Below, piece after piece: positions 26,042 through 33,151 of a DNA stretch of 64,000 nucleotides (the first letter of the stretch is position 1; each line of letters opens with the position of its first letter). A model generated the notes under the pieces. It worked only from the letters and a program-made list of their open reading frames with translations. It was not told the DNA's origin and made no database searches. The stretch is from positions 124,001 through 188,000 of the forward strand of contig NZ_JACYFG010000013.1 of NCBI RefSeq assembly GCF_014803405.1. Direction: 5' to 3'. The stretch is from Pelagicoccus enzymogenes. GTDB taxonomy: Bacteria > Verrucomicrobiota > Verrucomicrobiia > Opitutales > Opitutaceae. Position numbers and translations under genes: made by a program.

Positions 26042-26083
26042 TTGATCTAGGTCAAAGTCGGATGCACCGTCCTACGCTAAACT
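26042..26083 (+). promoter_or_regulatory. FNR-type promoter of DUF2249/hemerythrin operon
   Basis: TTGATCTAGGTCAA (26042-26055, centre 26048.5) and TAAACT (26078-26083) predict a +1 at 26090, which is the A of the DUF2249 start codon. Confidence 0.8.
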
Positions 26084-26089
26084 GGACGC

Positions 26090-26323
26090 ATGACCCAAAA
26101 GACGACCACCTTGGATTTGCGGGAAATCGTCTGCGACCAGCGGCACTGCCTTGTCTTCCAGCGCCTTTCGGTTCTCGAGCCGGGCGACTGGATCATCCTC
26201 GTGAACGACCATCACCCCGGGCCCCTGGGACAGCAGTTGCATTCAAAATACGGAGACCGACTTTCCTGGTCCCTGGGCAAGGTGACGGAGAACGAGTTCC
26301 AAGGCAACCTTCAGCTTTCTTAA
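26090..26323 (+). CDS. DUF2249 domain protein
   Basis: 77 residues. DUF2249 pattern: TLDLREIVCDQRHCLVFQRL, a GDWIILVNDHHPGPLGQQL turn and SWSLGKVTENEFQGNL. The HH pair in DHHPGPL is usual for the family. Together with the following hemerythrin-like gene (20 nt downstream) it forms a two-gene operon under an FNR-type box; such pairs recur in NO-related regions of other bacteria. Function unknown. Confidence 0.85.
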   Translation: MTQKTTTLDLREIVCDQRHCLVFQRLSVLEPGDWIILVNDHHPGPLGQQLHSKYGDRLSWSLGKVTENEFQGNLQLS

Positions 26324-26343
26324 ACCCAAGCACACGAGCAATC

Positions 26344-26841
26344 ATGCAAAGAAACGCGCACAAGCTCCTACGCCGACTCAGAACCAGTTCGCTCGACAAA
26401 GTGGCGCGACACGTCACACGAGCCCATCGGCTACTAGAGAACGACCAATTGACGAACCTGCAGCAAGCCTTCATCCGCCTCCCCTACACCATAGACCCCA
26501 GCGCCCTCATTCTCTTCGACGAAATCAGCCTTGCCCTGCAAGACTTCGTGCGTGAGCTACTGCAACACTACATACTCGAAGAAGACGTCTACGGTGAATG
26601 TCACCACTCCTTGGGTACGTCTCGCATCGACAAAGCCACATCCAACCGCCTGCGATACCAGCACCAATCCTTGCAAGAGTCGCTGAGCGACCTCCAATCC
26701 CTCACCAACCACCTTACCGAAGTCGCTGGTACCGCCGACGCACACCGCTTCCATCGACTACTCGACGAGCTCGCCGACAACCTGCACGAGCAGATTCTTG
26801 CAGAAGACAAGGTCCTGCTTCCCCGCTCCAGCCTCAACTAG
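26344..26841 (+). CDS. Hemerythrin-like HHE domain protein
   Basis: 165 residues from ATG 26344. Helical protein with spaced His and acidic residues typical of an HHE di-iron site: HVTRAHRLLEND, LLQHYILEEDVYGECHH, RYQHQSLQE and HEQILAEDKVLLP. It may bind O2 or NO, or act in iron-sulfur repair. It follows DUF2249 under the same FNR-type promoter. Confidence 0.8.
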   Translation: MQRNAHKLLRRLRTSSLDKVARHVTRAHRLLENDQLTNLQQAFIRLPYTIDPSALILFDEISLALQDFVRELLQHYILEEDVYGECHHSLGTSRIDKATSNRLRYQHQSLQESLSDLQSLTNHLTEVAGTADAHRFHRLLDELADNLHEQILAEDKVLLPRSSLN

Positions 26842-26905
26842 CGACACGTCGAGCGTCGCATGACAGGAAACCCTTGGTTGCGACTTCCACCGCGTTGGAC
26901 CAATC

Positions 26906-26988
26906 GTAGGGCTGCCGCTCGATGCACGCCGCAGCATCTGAATCATTTTTTCTCCTGCAACACGGCTTGCCGCAAGCGGCAGGCCTAC
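26906..26988. repeat. Paired REP-like elements in inverted orientation
   Basis: The element at 26906-26938 (beginning GTAGGGCTGCCGCT) and the one at 26956-26988 (ending AAGCGGCAGGCCTAC) are inverted relative to each other and could fold into one long hairpin. The second is 30/33 identical by eye to the reverse complement of 9114-9146. An outer TCTCCTG/CAGGAGA pair flanks the second copy. The interval 26842-27040 has no gene. Confidence 0.65.
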
Positions 26989-27040
26989 ATTCAGGAGAGA
27001 AAAATTCAGTACCGAAGACGCGATTCCTCGTATTCACCCC

Positions 27041-27490
27041 TCAATACAGCCAACCGATTCGGAAAGAGGCGCCCACGACCAAGAACAGCACGGCAACCAA
27101 AGTCACAGGGACGATGTGCCACGCCAGAGACACCAGATTGTCGTTTTTCAGCTTGGGGATGATTCGCAAGCGAGCGTCTAGCGCCAAGCCAATGGTCGCA
27201 GCCAGCAGGATCAGTTTAATGCCAATCAAACGTCCAACGGGATTCGAGAAGTCGAACCACATGCTGGGATCCGGCAACTTCATGTAGGAAAGCCAAATCC
27301 CCGTGAACACTTGCACAATCAAGGCGGGGATGCCGACTCGCTCGTAGCCCTCCTCGTAGCGACGCACTGCGTCAGCATCGCGCGTTCGTAGTGCCTTCGG
27401 CAATACAGAACAGGCGAGCACCAAGTGCCCGCCCACCCATACGCTTGCTCCCAGCAGATGCAGAACGATGAGTAGACCGTAGAGATTCAT
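27041..27490 (-). CDS. CopD family membrane protein
   Basis: 149 residues with four membrane helices: MNLYGLLIVLHLLGASVWVGGHLVLA at the N-terminus with the conserved H11 and H22 of the CopD/DUF2269-like fold, then GIPALIVQVFTGIWLSY, a GRLIGIKLILLAATIG helix and a final LVAVLFLVVGASF helix. Members take part in copper uptake or act as small membrane cytochromes. It adjoins the ric gene and may belong to the same NO/copper response, but no operator was seen upstream. Confidence 0.7.
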   Translation of the reverse strand: MNLYGLLIVLHLLGASVWVGGHLVLACSVLPKALRTRDADAVRRYEEGYERVGIPALIVQVFTGIWLSYMKLPDPSMWFDFSNPVGRLIGIKLILLAATIGLALDARLRIIPKLKNDNLVSLAWHIVPVTLVAVLFLVVGASFRIGWLY

Positions 27491-27530
27491 CGAACGGAAA
27501 CTTGCCGGATTTTTGCGCTATTTCAAATCG

Positions 27531-27698
27531 CTAGCCCGCCATTTGCAGGGCCTGCGGGAAGAGCACCGAATTCTCCAGATGGATATGCTTGTGCATGTCC
27601 TCCTCCAAATCTGCTAGCCCAGCAAACAAGGCGCGGTAGGTATTGCAGGCTTCCGGCGGGGGCGTGAAACCGTTGGTCAGCTCTCTCAACTTGGCAAG
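27531..27698 (-). pseudogene. Out-of-frame C-terminal part of ric
   Basis: Reading minus from about 27695 to the TAG at 27531-27533 gives KLRELTNGFTPPPEACNTYR, then LADLEEDMHKHIHLENSVLF and a short end. This is exactly the missing C-terminus of the RIC/YtfE family, with the last di-iron ligands (HKHIHLEN). A one-base loss near 27689-27697 (between HEHDDAGAAL and KLREL) separates it from the upstream frame. Confidence 0.85.
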
Positions 27699-28255
27699 GC
27701 AGCCCCCGCGTCGTCATGCTCGTGCAACATGCACTCGACCGGACCATCCAGGGAATCAAGTCCAGCGCCCTCTCCCGCTGCCAGTTTCGCCACCGCTGGG
27801 AAAAGCACCTTTTCCTCCTTACCCATGTGGTCCTCCAATTCCTTGGCCAGACCCGCAAACACTTCGAACACCTCCACAAGTGAGGGCGTATGCCCTCCGT
27901 GCACGTGGGCCACGCGCTGGGACATCGCAAACAGACGCGGCAACTCGTCCCTCAAGAACTGGTGGTGCGTCGACACGATGTAGTTGCAAAGCTCCGCGGG
28001 CGGCAGGCTTGCCGGGTTGCTTCCTTCGCTTGCCTTCTGCTTCCCCTCTTCCTCGAGCAATTGAGCGACAAACTCCGGCTTCAAGCCCTTCTTCTCGCAA
28101 GCCTGCGCCAACGTCTTGTTGCCTTGGCAGCAAAAGTCCATCCCGAGGCCCTGGAAAATGCGCGAACGCCCCGGACGCTCCGCAACGAGTTCCCCGACCG
28201 TACGGTCAATTAACGGTGTGCCTTCCGGCGAAAATACATTGGGTACGTGACTCAT
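27686..28255 (-). CDS. ric: Iron-sulfur cluster repair protein RIC (YtfE/ScdA), frameshifted
   Basis: 189 residues to a premature TGA; the intact product would be about 240. The N-terminal ScdA_N domain has the signature GMDFCCQGNKTLAQACEKKG, followed by a hemerythrin-like di-iron domain (THHQFLRDELP, LEDHMGKEEKVLFP, MLHEHDDAGAAL). RIC proteins repair iron-sulfur clusters after NO damage and interact with NsrR/FNR physiology. The reading frame shifts just after HEHDDAGAAL, and the remaining residues are encoded in another frame to 27531. Either the gene is recently inactivated or this is a sequence error. Two GGAY-N6-RTCC operators lie upstream. Confidence 0.88.
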   Translation of the reverse strand: MSHVPNVFSPEGTPLIDRTVGELVAERPGRSRIFQGLGMDFCCQGNKTLAQACEKKGLKPEFVAQLLEEEGKQKASEGSNPASLPPAELCNYIVSTHHQFLRDELPRLFAMSQRVAHVHGGHTPSLVEVFEVFAGLAKELEDHMGKEEKVLFPAVAKLAAGEGAGLDSLDGPVECMLHEHDDAGAALPS

Positions 28256-28276
28256 AACGCAATAGCTTCTCTAATA

Positions 28277-28334
28277 GGACCTCTTTGTCCTTAATAAAAC
28301 CAGCCTCCCGCTTTCTAACTGGATGTCAATGTCC
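28277..28334 (-). promoter_or_regulatory. ric promoter with two NsrR-like operators
   Basis: GGACCTCTTTGTCC (28277-28290) and GGATGTCAATGTCC (28321-28334) are 44 bp apart, about four helical turns. On the minus strand a -10-like TTTATT (28297-28292) lies directly before the first operator, the same geometry as at nnrS and rrf2. Confidence 0.55.
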
Positions 28335-28376
28335 TTTTAAGAAATCAGGCCCAACTTTTGGATGAGTAATTCCCTC

Positions 28377-29315
28377 CTAGCAAACGCGCAGACCGCCTCC
28401 GCCCTGAGCCTCCGCTGCGCTGTCATCCCCCATCAGAAACTCGCCGGACATCGGACAGTGCGGAGGCAAAGCGCAGTTTATATAGGCTGCCTCTATTCGC
28501 GAAAGCTCCTCGGAACTCAGGCTAGCCCGGGATGCCTCGATCGCGGAATCTAGCTGCGACTTCACCTTGGGACTGAACTGGACTGAACAGATGCTCTCCT
28601 TCGAAAAAAGCCAGGCCATGCCCACTTGGAAAGAGGTCCTGCCAAAAACCCGACGGGCGGTGCTGAAGAGCGGCTCATATCCATCCGTAAAGGGCCAGCG
28701 AACGACTAACGACACGCGATGTTCGCGAGACAGTTCCTCCAAACAACATTGGGTGAAAGGTCCGTCCAAGTGGGCTGACTCAAGCCTCATCCGCGAGGGC
28801 TGGGCTCCTCTGCCCAACCATTCAGCGATTCTCCAACACGGAAAACCGATCGATCCCACGTAGCGCAACAGCCCCCGGTCGGAGAGGCGTTCCAGCACTG
28901 ACATCACTTCGTAAGTAGGAAAAAAGCCGGTCGACCAATCCAAGAGTACGATGTCCAGGTAGCGCGCTCCCAAACGTTTCAGGGAAAGCTCAATCTGCGC
29001 CCTGATTGAGTGCTCGAGCTCGAGGCCGCTGGCGCCTTGCGGGCACCGTATTCGCGCGCAAACTACGAGTTCCTCCCGGCAATTCGAATTCGCGTTCAGC
29101 CACTCGCCAACCAGCGATTCGGATTTTTCGGGATTGCACTCCAACGACGGAAGGTACGCGTGCGAGGTCGCCTGGATAAAGTTCCCCCCCTGCTCGACAT
29201 AGGTGTCGAGCACCTCGAAAGCAGAGGCCCGATCGCTCAAGTAGCCGATCCGTCCCGTGCCGAGGCAAAGTTGAGAAACACGCAAGTTTGTGCGTCCGTA
29301 TTGAATCTTCTTCAT
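28377..29315 (-). CDS. Aldo/keto reductase family protein with altered active site
   Basis: 312 residues; TIM-barrel start MKKIQYGRTNLRVSQLCLGTG and overall layout are those of the aldo/keto reductase family. The usual catalytic tetrad Asp-Tyr-Lys-His is not kept: where D is expected the sequence reads GGNFIQATSHAY (Q in place of D, Tyr kept), the VVCARIR strand lacks the Lys, and LDIVLLDWS has Asp in place of His. NADPH-dependent carbonyl reduction is therefore doubtful. Same strand as and upstream of ric, 121 nt apart with its own promoter between, so probably not co-regulated. Confidence 0.75.
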   Translation of the reverse strand: MKKIQYGRTNLRVSQLCLGTGRIGYLSDRASAFEVLDTYVEQGGNFIQATSHAYLPSLECNPEKSESLVGEWLNANSNCREELVVCARIRCPQGASGLELEHSIRAQIELSLKRLGARYLDIVLLDWSTGFFPTYEVMSVLERLSDRGLLRYVGSIGFPCWRIAEWLGRGAQPSRMRLESAHLDGPFTQCCLEELSREHRVSLVVRWPFTDGYEPLFSTARRVFGRTSFQVGMAWLFSKESICSVQFSPKVKSQLDSAIEASRASLSSEELSRIEAAYINCALPPHCPMSGEFLMGDDSAAEAQGGGGLRVC

Positions 29316-29339
29316 CGCCGTGTGCCCTTCTAGATTGTT

Positions 29340-29762
29340 CTACTGGGTCAAGCTGTAAGGCCCGTGCACCTTGCTCGACTTCGACTCCCGAGTAACGCTC
29401 ACCACTCGCAAGCGCCGTAGCCCGCCCGGCGTCCTCCACATAAAGTCCTCGCCCGCGCGTACCCCTAGCAAAGCAACACCTAACGGAGCGAGAATCGACA
29501 CGCGATTGAAGTCCGGGTTGGCCCGACTTGGCATCGTCAACTCGTAGGTCTCCACCTCGTTCAAATCCAAATCCTCAAGGTGGACCGAGCTGTTGAGCCC
29601 TACCGAATCCGTAGGCACTTGAGAGTCTCCCAACACGATCGCGCGCGAAATCTCCTCCTTCAGCTTCAAAGCCGTCCCCTGCGGATGCTTGATAGCTCGC
29701 AGCAACAAGGACAACGCTTCGTGATCACTTTTTGATAAGTATATACTAGGGTTCTGTTTCAT
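29340..29762 (-). CDS. rnk: Rnk-type GreA/GreB C-terminal domain protein
   Basis: 140 residues. A short N-terminal helical part (SKSDHEALSLLLRAIKHP) instead of the long Gre coiled coil, then the Gre/FKBP-like domain with RVSILAPLGVALLGVRAGEDFMW and TPGGLRRLRVVSVTRE. Rnk proteins bind RNA polymerase in the secondary channel region and affect nucleoside diphosphate kinase level. It ends 24 nt before the aldo/keto reductase gene, suggesting an operon. Confidence 0.8.
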   Translation of the reverse strand: MKQNPSIYLSKSDHEALSLLLRAIKHPQGTALKLKEEISRAIVLGDSQVPTDSVGLNSSVHLEDLDLNEVETYELTMPSRANPDFNRVSILAPLGVALLGVRAGEDFMWRTPGGLRRLRVVSVTRESKSSKVHGPYSLTQ

Positions 29763-29802
29763 TTCTTTATAGCATTAATAAGTTCAAAATTTTTCCGTAT
29801 TA

Positions 29803-29843
29803 AAAGGGTCACCGGTCCTCGCCGAGGACCGGTGACTGTTTTT
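29803..29843. terminator. Bidirectional terminator, 14-bp stem
   Basis: GTCACCGGTCCTCG (29808-29821) pairs with CGAGGACCGGTGAC (29823-29836). TGTTTTT follows on the plus strand and CCTTTTA on the minus strand. It ends minus-strand transcription from the HPF-like gene before rnk. Confidence 0.85.
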
Positions 29844-29957
29844 CACATGACAGAAGCCAGCCAACCATGGCGGATCAAGCTGGCTTCCTACGTCGTTCTC
29901 GCCTCTTCGCCTTGCGCGAACCATCAGACGGATTCCCTCTCCATCTTGCCCAGGAGC

Positions 29958-30347
29958 TCAACGAACTCCAGCGAGCGCAGGGCGCGAGAAAGCTTTCGCA
30001 GGCAAAACCGCGCGCATTGCGCCAGCGAGCCGGCTAGCGCTGAAATCGTCCTCCCAACGGGCCTCCCTCAAGGCCTCGTCGAGCTTGTTCAACATGGAAG
30101 CGAGCCCAAGGTAAGCAGTCATTCCACTGCCGAAGACTTCAATTTCCTTATCCTTCAACGAAGCGATGCCGCGAACCCGAAGATACGGTCGGTTCGGAAG
30201 CGCGCTCTTGCCGAAGATCTCGATGGTCAATTGCCCGAGGTTTCGATTTTTCGAGAACAGGGGAGAGCAGCGCCCTTCCACAAAACGTCTCAACAAGCTG
30301 GATACTCGTACTCCGTATCCCTCGATCCTCACTCTTCCACTATTCAT
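29958..30347 (-). CDS. Divergent HPF/RaiA-like protein
   Basis: 129 residues. Strand-helix pattern of the ribosome hibernation factor fold: RVRIEGYGVRVSSLLRRFVE, LTIEIFGKSALPNRPYLRVR, and a C-terminal helix YLGLASMLNKLDEALREARW comparable with the DxAxDKLExQL helix of HPF. The basic residues of true HPF proteins are fewer. A clear HPF is encoded at 32648, so this would be a second, diverged copy. Assignment is from fold pattern only. Confidence 0.5.
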   Translation of the reverse strand: MNSGRVRIEGYGVRVSSLLRRFVEGRCSPLFSKNRNLGQLTIEIFGKSALPNRPYLRVRGIASLKDKEIEVFGSGMTAYLGLASMLNKLDEALREARWEDDFSASRLAGAMRAVLPAKAFSRPALAGVR

Positions 30348-30509
30348 AGCGTTCCGTTAATCAATTAAAAATATACAATTCAGTTAAGCGCCCAAAGCAC
30401 GCGGTCGTCCGATCTAAAAAACAGCCCTTTCACGCGGATGTGCTGCGACCATTCGCAAGCAACGAAAGCTGCTTTAAACTGCTTCGCTCCGGAAGAAAGC
30501 GCTAGAGAC

Positions 30510-30806
30510 TTAGGTGGGTTCCTTCCGTGGCAGCTTCACTCCAGTGAGGGCAAGCAATAGCAAGCTCGCTTCCGGAAGCAGGTCATTCAGACTCTCGTCG
30601 CTCCCATGCCCCGGAATCCGCAAGGCGACCGCATCCAGCAAAGTCACGTAGCCCCTTGCCTGTCCGAGCGGCGGCTGAAACCTTCGAGCCATCACAAGCG
30701 AAGCGCCTGAGGCCGACCCCCTGTCCGCCCCGCGGCGCTCTACCGTCCGCCTACCAAAGGCCCCAGCGAACGGCTCGCAAACTGTGATGTTACCCTTCGT
30801 GTTCAT
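30510..30806 (-). CDS. Hypothetical protein, 98 residues
   Basis: From ATG 30806. Basic N-terminal half (GRRTVERRGADRG), then PLGQARGYVTLLDAVALRIP and an acidic, Leu-rich end (DESLNDLLPEASLLLLALTG). No family recognised and no membrane helix long enough. It is divergent from the LysR gene (94 bp between), the usual arrangement for a LysR target, which is the main argument that it is real. Confidence 0.35.
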   Translation of the reverse strand: MNTKGNITVCEPFAGAFGRRTVERRGADRGSASGASLVMARRFQPPLGQARGYVTLLDAVALRIPGHGSDESLNDLLPEASLLLLALTGVKLPRKEPT

Positions 30807-30900
30807 CTCAAACGCTCTGAATGATACGCTTCTACCTGCATTTTGTCTATGTCTATTAAACGATTGAATTATTAGCTTTATCCTATGTATTTTCGATCCT

Positions 30901-31803
30901 ATGGATTTCCTCAACTACCACCACCTGCGCTACTTTTGGACCGTCGCGAAAACCGGCAGCGTCCGACGGGCCGCCGAGGAGCTAGGCGTCTCCCAGCCAT
31001 CGATCAGCGCCCAAATCCGGCTGCTCGAGGAGTCGCTAGGCGAGAAGCTGTTTCATCGCAGCGGCCGCAACTTGATCCTAAGCGAAGCAGGGCAACTGGC
31101 CCTCACCTACGCGGACGAGATATTCTCCATCGGCCGAGAACTTTCGAACGCGGTTGGCAATGACTCCTCCAACCGCGCCATCCGCTTCAACGTGGGCATG
31201 ACCGACTCGCTCTCCAAGCTCATCGCCTTCGAATGCCTCAAGCCAGCCTACCATTTTTCCCGCCCCACCCAAGTCGTCGCCCGCCAAGGGGAGCTCTCGG
31301 TTCTGATAAACCAGTTGCAGGCTCACCGTCTCGATCTCGTGCTCGCCGACGAACCGGCCACGAGTATCCATAAAGCAAAGACATATAACCATCGCCTCGG
31401 ACACTCCGGGATCACCTTCTGCGCCCGCCCCAAGCTGGCCACCAAACTCGCCCGCAACTTCCCCCAATCGCTTCACGATGCACCCGCCCTCCTGCCAAGC
31501 GAAAACATGGGCATGCGTTGGGCGCTGGAGACCTGGTTCGACCAACATGAGATTCGCCCCCGCCTGGTCGGCGAGTTCGAAGACTCCACCCTCATGGAAG
31601 TGGCCGCGGCAGGCGACCTCGGCTTCACCACCGTGCACACCGCAGTCGACCAAGCCGCCCTCAAGCACTATGGACTCAAGGTCATCGCCAAGGTCGAGGA
31701 GTGCGGCAGCGACTTCTACGCCATCACCGGCGAGCGCCGCGTCAAGAACCCCGTCGCCGCCATGATCACCGAACACGCCTTCACCCAACTCTTCACCAAT
31801 TGA
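30901..31803 (+). CDS. LysR family regulator, NhaR-like
   Basis: 300 residues. N-terminal winged HTH starting MDFLNYHHLRYFWTVAKTGS with AAEELGVSQPSISAQIRLLE, as in NhaR; NhaR activates sodium/proton antiporter genes in response to Na+. The effector domain (90-300) has GMTDSLSKL, AHRLDLVLADEP and AAGDLGFTTVHT segments. No antiporter gene is in the window; the divergent small ORF at 30806 is the nearest possible target. Confidence 0.82.
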   Translation: MDFLNYHHLRYFWTVAKTGSVRRAAEELGVSQPSISAQIRLLEESLGEKLFHRSGRNLILSEAGQLALTYADEIFSIGRELSNAVGNDSSNRAIRFNVGMTDSLSKLIAFECLKPAYHFSRPTQVVARQGELSVLINQLQAHRLDLVLADEPATSIHKAKTYNHRLGHSGITFCARPKLATKLARNFPQSLHDAPALLPSENMGMRWALETWFDQHEIRPRLVGEFEDSTLMEVAAAGDLGFTTVHTAVDQAALKHYGLKVIAKVEECGSDFYAITGERRVKNPVAAMITEHAFTQLFTN

Positions 31804-31958
31804 GGGAAGGCTCTTCACTCAGAAAGCGAGCCTTCCCTCCGTTCAAGCCCTCCCCACCCTGTCGAAGCGGCAACCACCTTTTCCAGGACTTACAGCAAAG
31901 GCAGCAATCGAAACCTAGGACTCACTCGTAACAAGAGAGCACCCGCTACAGCACTACA

Positions 31959-32282
31959 ATGAACAACTCACCCGTACCGGTTCTCCACGACGCCGCAGCC
32001 TGCAAATTCTACACCGACGACGGAGCCTACCTCTTGTATTCGCGGGAAAGCGATATCCTTCGCATCGAGCACGTTTTCGTTCCCGATCACCTGCGCGGCC
32101 AAAGCCTCGCCGCGCACCTCGTGAAACAGGCAGTCGCCTACTCCGACAGCATCGGAACCAAAGTCCGCCCAATCTGCTCCTACGCTAAAGCTTTCCTTGA
32201 ACGCAGCCCCGAGCTGCACAAGTCGATCGTCGCCCCATCTCCTCCGGGAACTCCTCAATCTGATTTTGCAGGGCAAACTTGA
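31959..32282 (+). CDS. GNAT-type N-acetyltransferase, YjdJ-like small family
   Basis: 107 residues. Compact GCN5-related acetyltransferase of the roughly 90-residue type: YLLYSRESDILRIEHVFVPD, the acetyl-CoA loop RGQSLAAHLVKQAVAYSDS and RPICSYAKAFLERSPE. The pattern H-x-x-V-P-D...RGQ/RGKGLA is standard for the family. Substrate unknown. It stands alone between the LysR gene and the structured region upstream of hpf. Confidence 0.75.
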   Translation: MNNSPVPVLHDAAACKFYTDDGAYLLYSRESDILRIEHVFVPDHLRGQSLAAHLVKQAVAYSDSIGTKVRPICSYAKAFLERSPELHKSIVAPSPPGTPQSDFAGQT

Positions 32283-32397
32283 ATTTTCGAAACCCCGTAT
32301 TCAACGGAACAATTTCCGCTAGCCTTGACTAAGTTTAGAACCAAGGAGTACAACTCGCACCGTCATGAGTTTCGCATTAGTTGATAAACAACTGAAA

Positions 32398-32563
32398 TTG
32401 CCCAAAGGGCAAAACACACCGCTCATCTACCTCGGCTAAGCCGGTAGCCCTATAGGCGGACACGATCCAGCGTTTATATATAGGCAAAGAGACTACCGGA
32501 CCAAAGCAAGCGAACCGTCCAAACGGATTTCGCCCAGCCTTCCACCGTACCCTAAGGATACGG
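32398..32563 (+). ncRNA. Candidate structured RNA upstream of hpf
   Basis: The 365-nt gap 32283-32647 has several clean stems: TTGCCC/GGGCAA (32398-32403 with 32407-32412); an outer CCGGTAG/CTACCGG (32441-32447 with 32493-32499) enclosing CCTATA/TATAGG (32449-32454 with 32479-32484); and CCGTA/TACGG (32545-32549 with 32559-32563). Nested stems just before a ribosome hibernation gene suggest a regulatory leader or an independent RNA. No match to a riboswitch I know; comparison with the raiA-motif RNA class would be natural. Confidence 0.4.
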
Positions 32564-32647
32564 CAATCACCTCGAAACGTACGCAGTTCAAGGCATGCGG
32601 CCGGCTGCGCGTACCCAACCGTAAACATCAACCATATGATAAACGAA

Positions 32648-33025
32648 ATGAATAGAATCATCATCAGTTGTAACCACTTCGAAATTACAGACTCCATCAA
32701 ATCCTTCGTTCATATGAAGTTTCGCAGACTCTTCCATCATTACGAGGACATGATCCGCATCCGTGTGGAACTCACGCTCGACTCCGGCAAGGCTTCAGAA
32801 AAGCGGTTCCAAGCCCGCGCGTTGATCGAGCTCCGCGGTCCCGACATCGTTGCTAATGCAGAGTCCGAAAACGCCTACGCAGCGCTGGACGCGATCTTCG
32901 ACAAGGCGGAGCGCCAGCTCCGCCACCGCGTCCGCCTCGCCCGCCACAAGCGCGAGCGGGTCATCCATCGCTTGCGGCGGTCCGCGAGAATGCCCCGAGC
33001 GTTCCGCCAGCTCTTACCCGCCTAG
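32648..33025 (+). CDS. hpf: Ribosome hibernation promoting factor HPF/RaiA (short form)
   Basis: 125 residues from ATG 32648 (ATG 32636 four codons earlier is possible). S30AE fold: MNRIIISCNHFEITDSIKSF, HYEDMIRIRVELTLDSGK, RFQARALIELRGPDIVANAE and the helix ENAYAALDAIFDKAERQLRH, then a basic tail. It binds the 30S subunit and silences ribosomes in stationary or stress states. A hairpin terminator follows at 33094. The long structured upstream region may control it. Confidence 0.88.
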   Translation: MNRIIISCNHFEITDSIKSFVHMKFRRLFHHYEDMIRIRVELTLDSGKASEKRFQARALIELRGPDIVANAESENAYAALDAIFDKAERQLRHRVRLARHKRERVIHRLRRSARMPRAFRQLLPA

Positions 33026-33093
33026 CAAGGAGCGTAGCTGACTAAAAGCGAACGCTTGGTTCGAGCAAACGAAACGCGTTATGGACGCACACG

Positions 33094-33121
33094 GGAGCGA
33101 CTCACCAAAGTCGCTCCTTCT
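33094..33121 (+). terminator. hpf terminator
   Basis: GGAGCGACT (33094-33102), loop CACCAA, AGTCGCTCC (33109-33117), followed by TTCTT. Stem of 9 bp located 70 nt past the hpf stop and before the UPF0316 gene. Confidence 0.75.
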
Positions 33122-33151
33122 TCGTATCAACTTTCCAATACAAAAACGTAA

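Noticed and set aside
26059-26071. GGATGCACCGTCC resembling the NsrR-like operator
   Set aside because: It has five instead of six spacer bases and lies inside the DUF2249 FNR promoter; spacing differs from the four consistent sites.
1-28300. N2O reductase (nos) cluster expected next to the copper receptor
   Set aside because: No NosZ, NosD or NosR-like sequence is present; only NosA/OprC-like import is seen.
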